From assembly GCA_003665825.1 (NCBI GenBank), contig QPFY01000007.1, forward strand, positions 310,001 through 374,000: a stretch of DNA of 64,000 nt. The letters run 5' to 3'. A model generated the notes under the pieces. It did no database searches, was not told where the DNA came from, and saw only the letters and a program-made list of their open reading frames with translations. Origin of the DNA: Microbotryum silenes-acaulis (taxonomy: Eukaryota; Basidiomycota; Microbotryomycetes; Microbotryales; Microbotryaceae). A program made the translations under genes and the position numbers. Of this stretch, positions 12,243 through 26,652 are shown in pieces; the stretch's first letter is position 1, and each line of letters begins with the position of its first letter.

Positions 12243-13194
12243 CTCAATTTGTATGTGATACGATAGATATACCTCGATGAGGGGATGTACGTGATCTGAC
12301 AACTTTTAGTGCTCAGGCGACCCGCCCGTTTCACGATCGAGGCCAGTGCTGGCCCGGAGAAGCTTGCCCTCGAAACATTGCTCCATTCAGTCCACCGCCA
12401 ATTGCCATTCTAGGCGCGATAGATACCTTCGTTTGATCCACTTCATCAGATTGTCAATCCTGGACTGAATTCACTCCTCAAAAGTGATTTCAATTTGGTC
12501 ACTGACGCTGCAGCGGACATCCGAGGTCGCAGCTCACCGACGGTGCAGCGATCGCTCACCCGCTCACCGAATTCAAAGTAAACGACTACCTGAAGCTGTA
12601 CAGTGAACCTGGGTGTTGCCATGCCCTCATAGTGAGTTGCTCCCTCTGTTCGTCATCTACGGCGACATGATGGTGGTGATGGCAAGGTGTGGGTGTATGC
12701 GCATCCACTGGCCGTGCAGATGATTGAATGGTTCACGCTCGATTGGACGAAGCCCGTGGATGTCGCGTCAGATGCGCCTGCCGTTTATCTTCCAGCTTCG
12801 GCTTTCTGGGGAAAGCAGGGATTTGGCCCACGATGGTGCCTCCCGCCTTGCCGACGCCGCTGGCTGCAGGTGCTCGGACCTACCATTATTGGCGACTCAC
12901 GGACGATCCTTCTGTCTACGCTCCGTCCGGCCATCGTGCACGACCCCGTTTGTCGAATTTTAGATTTCTCCACGGCACATTTCCTCAATCGGTGCTCCCA
13001 ATCTTGACTGTCCGACCACCAAGCGCGTCGGCAATGCGGCATGATCAGCTGCATGACCGCTGGCCACGAGGCAATCGGCGCCAATAGCCTGAGCGGGCGT
13101 GCTTATCCACGGAAGCAGCACGGGCGCGCGTAACGTTGGCTGGCGTTCGGGCCTAGCTCTGCCTCTGCCACTCCGTCTTGCTTTCGGTACCTAC

Positions 13195-13200
13195 TATAAA
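13195..13200 (+). promoter_or_regulatory. Candidate TATA box for SRPK gene
   Basis: TATAAA lies about 220 bp upstream of the ATG at 13417, in an otherwise CT-rich 5' flank. Assigned by sequence and position only. Confidence 0.3.
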
Positions 13201-13320
13201 GCCTCGACCTCTCCTCTCGTGCATACACCGAGCATGTGCATCTGAACCCGCCACTCATTACCGCACGAGCTGACCGTACCCATTGCACCCTCACCTTAAC
13301 CCGCCGGCCTGCCTGGCTGA

Positions 13321-16106
<2,786 letters not shown>

Positions 16107-16823
16107 GGAGCATGGTCCCATAGTCTCCTACCTACACCTGGTCGTTCCCTGTACACACTCCCGCCGCTACCGTGCTCACGCAAGTCTGTGACTCCCGAGC
16201 TCCAATCTTAATGGCCCTTCCAGAATCGCTCTCTACCCTTGTCGCCACCAGCCCAAGGCCCCGAATCACCACCCACCACCCCATTTCCTAATCATTTCCT
16301 AATCATACCCTAACCACTCTTCTGTTCTATTCTTCACCAAGCTTCACCCTACAAGTTTTCATCATTACTTTTTCTCCCTTTGCACTTTCATTCTTCTTCT
16401 CTTTTCTCTCTTCTCCTTTTCTTCGTTTTGTGTTTCTTCGCGTCTTTTCCTTTTTTTTGCCCCCACTTTTCCTCTTTGTGAATCCCATCGAGCTACAATC
16501 CTAGACGTTGGGGGCGTTTCAGGTTCATTCTCACGGAACGGAACGACTCTGTTCTGGGACAGCCGTTTCGGGAAATGGTCCCGCTGGTTTTCATTTTTAA
16601 AAGGAAAGAATGCACAAAGACACAAAAGCACACGCACGAGCAAGAAAAGAAAGGGCAAGCGAGACGGGAGCGTGAGCGTATAGGGAGAGGATGGGGGGTG
16701 CTTCGAGGTCAAGGGATGGGAAATAGGAGAGTAAAGGGAGTATTAAACAAAGCGGTGGATAGGTGGGCGGGGAGGAAGGAGAGGCATGAGTAGAGAATCA
16801 AGTAGAGTAGAGATGAAGAACGA
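16107..16823. other. Convergent 3' flanks
   Basis: The region between two convergent genes is strongly CT-rich on the plus strand (16370-16460) and then purine-rich (16590-16760). It probably holds both 3' UTRs and terminators. No gene was seen. Confidence 0.5.
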
Positions 16824-18068
16824 TCATAATTTGGCGGATTCGAACGGAGTCCGGTTGTACGATACCTCCCTGTGCAATTCAATGATCCAGTGATCAGTGA
16901 GATAACCCAACAAGAAGAAGCGAAGAACAGAGAGAGACTGACTTCAACGCCGCTTCGTCCGAGAACCAGTACACCTGGCCGGGGTTCTTGACCTTGACCC
17001 TCGAGCATGGCAGCCCCTCTTCCGGCTTGTCCAACGCACGGTGGAGGATGTCCTGTTTCCCCGCACCGGAGGCGACGAAGGCGACTCGGTGCGCATGATT
17101 CAGAACGGGGAAGGTGAGGGTGATGCGCGAGGCCGGGGGCTTGGGCGAGTCGACGAGGTACGCGACCCAGCCGTCGACTTCCTCGAGCAGTTCGTGTCCC
17201 GGGAAGAGCGAGCACGTGTGTCCGTCGGGGCTGTTCGAGCGAGAAGATGATGCCAGTTAAATCGTCAGTTACGTCCTTTCATGACGAGCTTGACTCTCCT
17301 CTCTCGTCGCGCCTCTACGCACCCAATTCCGAGCAAGATGAGATCAAAGCGCGGGAAGGCGATCGAGTTGGACCCCTCAACAAAGGTCTTGATCATCTGC
17401 TTCTCGTACTCGTCCGCGACGTGTTCGGGATCGTCGAGGTGGTTGGTGTCGATAACGTGGATGTTCTCGCGCGGGATAGGCACTTTGGAGAAGAGCTCCT
17501 CGTCGTTGGCGCGGAAGTTGGAGTCTTCGTGGTCGAGTGGAACCAGTCGCTCGTCGGCGAAGAAGACTTCCCTGATCGGATTGAAGTTGTAGAGAGAGAG
17601 ACGGGCGTCAGTAGCTGCTGCTGCATTGAACGGGCTCCCTCTCCCCGAGCGATAACGAGGTCCCGACCAGAGTGCCCGACTTGACTGACCACTTGTCCCA
17701 CTTTACGCCATCGCGACCAAACAAGTCCTGGCCGAGCACCTTGGGCAACGAACCACCCGAGATGGCGATCTTGAAGGTGTTCTGCTTTTTGAGGGCTTCG
17801 TCCTGGGCCGCGAGCACGAAGGAGGCGAGTGCTTTGGAGAGCTCGTCCGGGTTCTTGAACTCGTACAGCACCGGTGGGGGCGCGGCTTTCGAAGGGGCTT
17901 GAGCTGCAGGGTTGGAGTGCGTGAGTTGGTGGTAGTGCGGGTAGTGCGAGGTACAGGAAGGCAGGGCAGCGGCGCGGACGATACGACGTCAGTTGAGTCA
18001 CAGTATCATCAGCATCAATCAGCATTCGGCATTCGGCATTCGGCACACTGGGGCTTACCTTCGGGCAT
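16824..18068 (-). CDS. 6-phosphogluconolactonase
   Basis: Exons complement(18059..18068), (17690..17903), (17323..17571), (16943..17230), (16824..16869); 268 residues, the usual length. The first exon is only 10 nt (ATG plus seven bases), followed by a 155-bp intron; the joined start reads [19 protein letters not shown]. Family motifs: '[12 protein letters not shown]' (substrate phosphate loop), '[17 protein letters not shown]', and '[17 protein letters not shown]', split by an intron exactly within GIG/PDG. The C-terminus is [14 protein letters not shown]. The enzyme hydrolyses 6-phosphogluconolactone to 6-phosphogluconate, the second step of the oxidative pentose phosphate pathway, giving NADPH flux for lipid synthesis and stress defence; it is cytosolic. 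Corresponds to yeast Sol3/Sol4. Confidence 0.93.
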
Positions 18069-18828
18069 TTGTGAATCTATGGGGGTGTGGGAGTGTGGAT
18101 GCGGGGGTAAGTAGGGGATGCGAGGCGACCGAGGTGGGGGATCTGATTGCGGTGAGCCAGCGTGGCGCGAAGGAGAAAGAGGGGGTGTTGCAGCGGATGG
18201 CCGGCGGCAGGGGAGCGAGGGGAGCGAGGGGGAGCGTGCGGGAGAATGAGCGCAGGCAAAGCAGGCAGGCAGTGGAATTCCGTCGAAGCAAGCGCCAGTT
18301 CCAAGCCGAGCCGATCACGGCCATTAGTAACGGCCGACGACAACGACCAACGACCAGCGCATCCAGATTCCAGCGATTAGAGACCGCGGGCGGCGGGCGG
18401 GCAATGGCATTGAACAACAGCGTGATTTAGAGCACACGAGCATCAGCAACGGGCGAATGTTCTTTTCATGAGCAGCGTCTGTGACCTGGAAGACTCACCA
18501 CCGTCTCTGGGGCTGAGCGCAGATGACTCGGATGAGCGAGTCGTGGTGATCACCATACGCCAAGGCAACCTTTCACCGAGGCTGAGAAACCTCGGTCTAA
18601 CTCGGCAACGCGCACGGACCGGACCTCTCTGATGTCACCGCCTGGCCGCGAGCTTCTCAAGCGACCACAAGCGAGACCTCGCGTCAATTCGCGGACGAAG
18701 AGCACATTCAAAGGACCAGGAACTGATTTACAATCGTACAAAAAGACTGGGCAATATACACACACAAACAAATCCTGAAGTCTCGCTTCATGGACTTCGC
18801 TTCCCCTCCACCTGACGCAGAAGCCGCA
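18069..18828. other. Intergenic
   Basis: This holds the promoter of the lactonase gene and the 3' flank of the remodeler gene. It is purine-rich around 18160-18260. No gene was seen. Confidence 0.5.
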
Positions 18829-21800
18829 TCAGTACTGAGCAGCCGCCCCGCCTCCGATCATCTCGCGGTATTTGATGTCAAACACTTGCTGTAAACGAGA
18901 AGAATGTGAAGAGGTTCAGTAAATGTGCAAGTCGGGGACAAGAGTGCGGACTCTCTCGACTGACCTTGAGCATCCGGGCGTCGTGGTACACGACCTGTAG
19001 AGTTGTCAAATACGAGAAGTCTTATCAGCTTCCCGAACATCATTCTCCACTCACACACGAGCACCCAACACTCACACTCCCGTCGTCGTTGTACGTCATG
19101 GCGTTGCGCAACATGAGATGCACGTCTGCCTCGAAAGCGCTCAATGTCGCGTACCTGCCCGTGTTGATCTTTTTCTTGATCTCCTTCAAGCTCTGTGGGC
19201 GCCGATGAGGGCAACATGAGTACACGATTAAGGCACGGAATGAGAACCACCGAGAACGCACGATGGGGTCACGAATGATGGTGTAGTAGTCGGGGTAGTC
19301 GCGTTTACTCGGCAATTGGTTGAACAGACCCGTGCATTGATGGTGCATGGTTGGCTGAAAAGTGCGCCAAGATGGAATAAGCACCATCACCTTCACAGCA
19401 ATCTCAGACGAAAACGTACATTATCGAGGGCCTCCATCTTGGCGAGGCACTGATCGGCGATCCCCTTGAGACCCTCCTGCTCCGGTGTGAGATGCACTTT
19501 ACGCCTTTTGGCGTTGCCCGAATCGCTATCCGATCCCGAATCCGAATCATCCGACGTGACGACGCTCGACGACACGGCGCGGGCGGGACGACCCCTCTTG
19601 AGTCCTCTCGGTGTCGAAGGGTCGGGCATCCCTCGCCCCCCTCGGTTCCTCCCACTGTTCGTCGAGTCGCTATCGAACCCACCGGCCAACAAGTTCTTGT
19701 TCTTCGGTGGTCGACCCCTCCTCTTGGGTTGCGGCATTTCGTCGTCGTCCTCGACGCGCATTGATCGATCCCATTGTTCTTCCGACATCCCATCGTCGTA
19801 CTGCACATTCGTACGAGCGCGTCGCTGCCCATCAACGATCTCGTCATCGACAACTTCGCGCTTGTGTTCCATGCGGTACACCGCGGGCAACTCCCATTCC
19901 GCAATCAGGCGCTCGGGAAGTTTGCCCGTTTGACCCGAAGCGTGCCAGGCGGCCTCTTCTGCCCGTCGACGATCCTTGTCCATCTGCGAGAACAAGGCGC
20001 GTTCCTCTTCGGATCGAGCGATCGCCTCGTTCAACGCCTCGGCTTCATCGACGTCGTCCTCTTGATCCTCGTCCTCTTCGTCCCCACCCTCAAGCAACGC
20101 ACGAAGATACTCGTCTCGTTCCTCGGCCGTTGACTTGTTGTCGTATCGACCGGCCTGAATGACCTTTTTGTCCATCTCGATCTTGCGCGAAGCCCCGGCC
20201 ATGACATGTTCTTCGATCGACCTTTCGGTCACGAGTCGCAAGATGCGCACCTCCTTCTTTTGTCCGATACGATGCGCACGATCCTGCGCCTGCAAATCCT
20301 GGTGAGGGTTCCAATCCGAATCAAAGATGATGACCGTATCGGCCGTTTGCAAATTCAAACCGAGACCACCGGCACGGGTCGAGAGGATGAAGATGGGGTA
20401 CTGCGAGTTGGGGTCGTTGAACGCCTTGAGCAACGACGAACGATCCTCGTGCTTGGTCGTACCGTCGAGGCGCAAGTGCGCGATACGGCGGAAGTTGAGG
20501 TAGTCCTCAAAAATTGTCATGACCGTCGTCATTTGGAAGAACATGAGCACGCGATGGCCCGAGGCGAACAGTTTGGGCAAGATGCGATCCAAGACTTCAA
20601 ACTTGCCCGCCACACGGTACAAGGTGGCGTCCGAGATTTGCGTCGGGTTGATCGACGATTCGACAGCGTCGAACACGAAAGGGTGATTGCAAATCTTGCG
20701 CAGTTGCATGATCTGGTTTTGCAGACCGCGGATACCCGTCGCCTTGGAGTTGCCCTCGGTCGGTCCATCGGTGAAGATCATACCGTGCTCCTTGATCTGC
20801 TTCGTCAGCTTGAGTTGCAGTGAGCTCATCTTGCACTTGATCACGCGTTCGACCTTGTCGGGCAAATCAGACTCGACGTCCTTCTTCAAGCGACGCAGCA
20901 GGAACGGTCGCAACACCTTGTGCAGACGTCGGATAACGAGAAGCGATTCTTCTTCGTTGATCTCGATCTTGTCCTGACCACCCGTGTTGGCGAAGGGGGC
21001 GTTGAACCATTCGTCGAACGATTTGACCGACCCGAAGATCTTGGGCAGGACGAAGTTGAGTAAGGCCCAGAGCTCGGGCAAGTTGTTCTACGGAAAAGAA
21101 AATGGTGAAATCAGAAGCGCTGTCACGGATAAGAGACGTTTTGGCTACTAACCTGCAACGGAGTACCGGTCAGAATGAGTCGATACCTCGACGAGTAGTA
21201 CGTCGTCAGCGTCATCGAGAGCCTCGATTGCGCATTCTTCATACGATGACCTTCGTCGATAATCATGTGCAACCACTTGATCTTGGCCAACAACGGTCGA
21301 TCCTTGATGATGTACTCGTATGTCGTCAACAAGACTTGGAAATTGCCAGCACGAATCTCGTTCTGCGCGTTCTTGCGTTGTGCTGGCGTACCCTTGTACG
21401 AGATCATGCGCACCGAAGGGGCCCATTTCTCAAACTCGGATATCCAGTTCGGCATCGTCGAGAGTGGCACGATGACGAGGTACGGCCCGTTCTGTTTTTT
21501 GACCTCGATGAGGAACGTAATGAGACTGAGCGTTTGAATCGTTTTGCCGAGACCCATTTCGTCGGCGAGGATACCGTTGACGTGGTTGTTGTAGAGCGAC
21601 ACCATCCATTCGAGACCTTTGATCTGGTAGGCTTTGAGTTCACCACCGATGAGGTTTGAAGGCTGCTTCGTGATCGTTTCTTTGATCCGATGCGCGACAT
21701 TGTAGTAGTCGACCTTGTCCTTCTTCTCGTCCTCGAACACGGGTGCCGCACCAAAGCGTGACTCGTCAACTGCCTCCGTGTTTTCCTGGACTTCTTCGAT

Positions 21801-23635
21801 GACAGCCCCGTCGGCTGTTGCGACACGCGCCTCGTTCTGCTGGTCGACGACGGCAGCCGCGAGCGACTCAAGGAAAGCATCGGTCTGGCGCAGCAAATGG
21901 GTGATACGTGTATCCTTGGCCGTGTCGATGAGTTTGAGGTACCCTTCTTCATCGTCGGCTCGCAGGGCCTTCAAACGTTCCTTCGAGACCCTCTCAACAC
22001 GACGCGCCTCTTCCTTCTCGGCATCGGCATGGAACTTGAGCACGGCTTTGCCCAGTCGACCAAACTTGGCCTGATGACCTCGATGGGCGATGAGCATATC
22101 GCGACCATGGTTCGCAATCTCGGTCAACGAGTCGAGATGCTTCTGCTTGGCACGCCTCTCGCGTTCGATCTTTTGTTTGCGTTCGAGGTGCTCGGTCACT
22201 CGGGCGTCGCGCAGGCTCTGCTTCTTGGATCGTCGGAAGGCGGCTCGATCGGCCGGTAGCGACAACGAGCTCGCCTGGTTCAGGCCTCGGATGATGTTCT
22301 CCCTCAGCGCCTTTTGCTTCGACAAGAGCGTCAGCGACTTGAGCTCGATCAGAGCCTTGAGCTTTTGCTTGGCCAGTCGATTGTTGCGCTCGAAGTCATC
22401 AGTGTCATCGTGTGCGACGGGACCAAGAGTGACGGGCTCCTGCGAGAGATCCGAGGGAAAGCTTTCGAGCTCTCGGATGCGGAACTGGATCCTAGCATCG
22501 ATGAACCGATCGCGCTCTTCCATCAGTACGAGCGGGTCGAGGCCTTCAGGCAGCAGAGTCGGGATGAGCACGTTCATACGCTGTGTCGGGCCCGTCATCG
22601 ACGCCTCGAACGCTTCTCTCGGCGTCGCATACGCGTTGTGTGGGTAGACGAGGCTGTTGGGGTTCTCGACCTGTTCGAGCGGTGCTTCATCGGTGTAAGC
22701 CTTGTCTCTCGCGGCTCGGACTTCGGCGACGGTGAAGCCGTTCGCATCGAAGGTGTCGGGTTGGAGGTCGGCGCCTTCGGGAATACGAGCGACGAGTTTG
22801 GCCGCCTCGGCGGGAGAGAAGATGGCCTGCTGTAGGGGAAGTGGGACGGGGAGGTTGCGTGACAAGAGCTTGAAGGCCCAGACCTGACATCTGAGCGAGG
22901 CGACCTGCTCAGGGGTGAAGGGCACGACGGGTGGTGAACGCGACGGCTCGGGAGGGGCGAGCACGGACGTTGACGTATCGAGTGCACCATTCGGCGCCGT
23001 GGCAGAGTTGAGGGGAAGTGCAGCGGGTGGCGCAGAGGTGTTCGGCGCGGTATGAAGTCCATTGGCTGCGGCGCGAGGTGTCAAGTCAGCTCAGACGCGA
23101 TGCGACGAGGCGTGCTCGACGCGGGGGAACCTACGTTGGGGTGCAGGTGGTGGTGCCACAGCCGTGGATTGGGCGAGTCCGTTGGGTGCGGCATTGCTGC
23201 GAGCGAGCTGCTGTTGCTTCTGGTGCGCCTGGGAGAGCGCCTTGACCAGGTTGGACAAGCTGACCAGTTCGGGCGAGTTCTGCGCGTTTGCGCCCTCGTT
23301 CTTGAGCTGCTGGATGCGGCCTATCACGAGCCCAATGGAGCGAGGTAGCGTTAGTAGATGGCGCACGTCAACAAGCCCAGCGAATGCATGGGGAGGAGAG
23401 GACGGAAGGCACGCAGGCGGCGGTGCGGCGAAGTGGCGGCCAACGCGTCGGAGGTCGTCCGTCGCCCGTGTGTTGACACGAGAGCGTGGTGGGATCGGAC
23501 GCGGGAGAGGAGGGGAGGGGGAGGGGCAGGCGAGAACGGGAGAAGGGGAGGGGGGAAGCAGGTGCACCACGTACCGAGGATCCCCTTGAGCCTCTCGGCC
23601 GTTAGCGGTTGTCCATTCAGCGAAAAGCTCGACAT
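18829..23635 (-). CDS. STH1: SWI/SNF or RSC catalytic ATPase (Snf2/Sth1) with bromodomain
   Basis: Eight exons: complement(23575..23635), (23135..23320), (21153..23065), (19420..21087), (19262..19354), (19076..19192), (18965..18994), (18829..18888); 1375 residues. The seventh exon is only 30 nt. Order of domains: QLQ motif ('FTPEQVASLRCQVWAFKLL', about residues 133-170); HSA-like basic helix (about 350-420); Snf2 ATPase with 'ILADEMGLGKTIQT' (Walker A Lys near 590), 'IIDEGHRMKN' (DEGH near 686) and 'LILTGTPLQ'; helicase C lobe with 'STRAGGLGLNLQTADTVI' and 'QAQDRAHRIGQ'; SnAC-like acidic segment; two AT-hook-like motifs (KRRGRPPKN, LKRGRPARA); and a C-terminal bromodomain ('YPDYYTIIRDPI', 'AMTYNDDGSVVYHDA'). 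It slides or evicts nucleosomes using ATP, in the nucleus. Snf2 and Sth1 cannot be told apart from this sequence alone. Confidence 0.93.
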
Positions 23636-24566
23636 CGCGTTCTACGACCGTCCTTCACAAATCGGGCCCGACGAGGCTGCAGCACTCCTACCCGGTCGGT
23701 CGTACGCGGGAAGGGGGACGGAGGAGGTCCAACCGTGACTGACAACGCGCGGTGTCTCCAGCCGAGTCAGAGGCAGCTCGCCGCTCGAGCCCTTTTGGCC
23801 TGGGAAAAGGGCGCGTATTATTGGTCAGCGAAAGGTGCGATCTCCGGCGCATCGTTGCGCAAGATAAATTCAGGACACATTTAAAATGAGTTTCTTCGTT
23901 GTCTGCTCTCTACATTCGGCCCGACGAGCGCGTTGTGCGTAGCAAATTGTCACGGAGTTCGTGTGAAATCCGCGGCGCCGTTGCCGGCGGAGATCCGCAC
24001 TTGCTCCTGGATATTGGATAGCGGCGAGGTCGATGGATATGTGAGCAATGATAAAGAGCCGCACTTTCGCTCACCCTAGCAAATGTAATTTTCTGAATAG
24101 CTGCTGGCGGAGAAGGCGCGGTACAAAAATACTTGGCCCCCGAGTTCGAACTCGAGCCCGGCAGAGGCATGGACGGCGCTCAGAGGCGCTCAGAGGCGCT
24201 CAGGCTCGCTCAGGCTCGCTCAGGCTCGCTCAGGCTGACGGAGGCGAGTCCAGCGTGGAGCGAGCACATCAGCTGCTAGTTGCCCTCTTGCATCCTCCGG
24301 ACCCGCATCCCCTGCATCGACGGTACTACCCAGTACAACACCAGCACGACCAATTGGTGACAGTATTCAAAGACCCACCGTCCGAGCCGAACCCACTTGT
24401 CATCTCCCACCCTCTGCGTACCGCCTCGACCGCCGAGCCGTCGCTGGGACTACTTGCTTCATAAGCACGCCTCGCTGCCGACCACAGCCCACCCACAGCG
24501 CACCACACCCGCTCGTCCTCGCCGCCTCGCCGCCCCGACGCCTCCAGCACCGACCCGTGAAGAATC
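23636..24566. other. Divergent promoter region with 10-bp repeats
   Basis: This region separates the remodeler (minus) from the bZIP gene (plus). It includes a 10-bp-period tandem repeat at 24177-24236. The stretch 23866-24110 is AT-richer than its surroundings. No gene was seen. Confidence 0.5.
24177..24236 (+). repeat. 10-bp tandem repeat array
   Basis: GCGCTCAGAG is repeated and then drifts to CTCAGGCTCG-type units, about six copies with strict 10-bp spacing. One DNA turn per unit would place every copy on the same helix face. Confidence 0.8.
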
Positions 24567-26652
24567 ATGTCTACGATCGATTGGTCCAACCTCAATCTCA
24601 CTGCGGGCAACCTTCCCCTCGGCGATGACCAGGACAACTGTGCGTCGCGACCCTCCACTGTCCAGACGCCCAGCTCGGCGCTTCGCTTTCGATGCCTCTT
24701 CTCTAGCGCATCCTTCCTCTCTCCCCGGCCCTGACTCGGCGTGCGTGTGCGTGCGCGTACGGCCTCGTGCACGTCGACCCCGGCCTGCCGCGACTGCGCC
24801 GCGCCTGGTCAGCTGGCGCGCAGAGGGCGATGCCCGAGTTCCCGCGCGCCGCCGATTCAGGAGCGTGCAGGCGGGGGCCGGGGGCGGCGATGCCTCTTTC
24901 CCAGGAGGGGGGCAAAGAGTGAAAGCGATGAGCGCACATGTGACGCTAGTTCTCTTTGTTGTACGGTGCTGACCTGTGCTCCCTGTGCTTTGATCAAACC
25001 AAAGACATCGCCAAATTGCTCTCGCTCGATCCCAACTTGCCTTACTCGGGCCAAAACCTAGGCATGCTCTCCTCACCCGAAGCCTCAGAGTCGGCTTCGC
25101 CCGAATCGGATGCGGCGCCCTCGTCGCGCCAATCCTCGACGGGCGCTCCCTCCTTCGAGACCAGCAAGGCCACAGCAGCCCCCGTCAAGATGAGTCCGAC
25201 GCGCGCCACGGCCCTGGCTCAGCACGAGAAGCGCAAGGCCTCCGATAGCAAGAGCTCAACCGCAGCCCTCAAGGATCGTCGTGCCTCGACCACAGGCTCG
25301 GGCACTATTTCGACCCGTGGCGCAGAGGAGTCGCACCACACTCACCCCGATGACGATGACAACGACAACGACAGTGATGGTCAGTCTGCTGCGCTGTCAG
25401 TTGAGCCGTGCATTCTTTTCTGACAGCGTTGTGAATGGGCAATGTCGTACGCAGATGACGGCAAGGGCGGCAAGGGTCACAAGACCACCGACAAGCGCAA
25501 GGATCAGAACAGGAAGGCCCAGAGGGCGTTCCGCGAGCGCAAGGAGAAGGTGAGAGATGAGAGCAAGACCCCTAGTATGCAGTCGTCCACTCGGACAAGT
25601 GCTGACCCTCGGGCGTGCTCGTTGGACAGCACCTGAAAGATCTCGAAGATCGCGTGTCGAGCCTCGAGCAAGAATCGTCCGAGAAGGCGGCCGAAAACGC
25701 TGCGTTGAAGCAGCTCATGGAGAGGCTACAGGACGAGAACGAGCGCCTCAAAGTCTACGAGACGGCCTTCTCTTTCAGCTACGCCAAGGACGTCTCGAAC
25801 TCGGCGACCATGTCGAGCGCCCCCCGGTTCAAGCCGCCTACGCCCCCAACCGACCAAGACGACCTCACGAGGACATCGGCCTTCGCGAGCCCAGCGTCGA
25901 CCTCGAGTGTACCTCTGTCAGAGACCTCGAACCCTTTCGACGCGAACGGCTTCCTTACGTCGAACTTGCCAACCTCGGCTCCTATCTTTAACACGAGCCC
26001 GTCCGCGTTCGCCTTGCCGCAGCAGAGCTCGTACCCCCAACACCCGTCTGGTTCGTCGTCCGCCTCGCCCCTCGGCTTCTCGCCCCCGACGTACGATGCC
26101 ACAAATCGACAGCCTTCTTTGGACGAGCAGATCTTCCTCGGCTCGCTGTCGTCGGGTGCGTCGCCCGCCTCGACGCTTGCAGGCTCGTCTTCAGCATCCG
26201 GAGCATCGATGCGCATGTCGTCGCCTCCCGGCATGTCAACGACTGATCTGTTCACGGCGTACCGTGATTCGTTCGGCACGACGGATCTGACATCACTTGC
26301 CGAATTCGATGCCTTGTTCAACACCTCGGGTCTTTCGACTGGCCTTTCCCCCGCGCCCGGGGCGCCAGGCACAACGTCGACCCCCGATGACCTCTTGGCC
26401 GCATTCGTCAAGAGCCCGAGTCCGGTCGTGTCGGCAAGCTTATCGACGGCGGAGACATCACTGTCAGAGGGACCAACCACATCAGAATGCCCTTTCATCA
26501 CACCAGGGGCCAAGTACGAGTTCGACGTCGACGGTTTGTGCGCGGAAATGAAGCTTAAGGCGACATGCCAAGAGAAGGCGAGGGAGGCACTACGATCGGC
26601 GATGGCGGCGGATGCGAATGCGGTTGCAAAGGCATATCCGCAGCAACAGTAA
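24567..26652 (+). CDS. PAP1: AP-1-like bZIP transcription factor (Yap1/Pap1 type)
   Basis: Exons 24567..24639, 25005..25379, 25455..25549, 25630..26652; 521 residues with consistent phase. The first intron (365 bp) is long and its acceptor (after 25004) is the least certain junction. A basic region 'KRKDQNRKAQRAFRERKEK' (about residues 160-180) has the N-x-x-x-A-Q-R-A-F-R pattern of fungal AP-1 factors. The leucine zipper follows directly (HLKDLEDRVSSLEQE..., about 182-225), with the exon junction between the two halves. A long Ser/Thr/Pro region follows. The last 45 residues hold three cysteines in a Pap1-like cysteine-rich tail ('FDVDGLCAEMKLKATC' and an upstream SECPF). In Yap1/Pap1 such cysteines sense peroxide and mask a nuclear-export signal; I do not see a matching N-terminal cysteine cluster. 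Predicted role: oxidative-stress and drug-resistance regulator. Confidence 0.86.

Noticed and set aside
19466..20823. Several long plus-strand frames inside the remodeler gene
   Set aside because: They are shadows of the GC-rich coding exons; the minus strand has unmistakable Snf2 motifs.
24135..24165. GAGTTCGAACTC, resembling a tRNA B box
   Set aside because: It is a simple palindrome without A box or cloverleaf around it.
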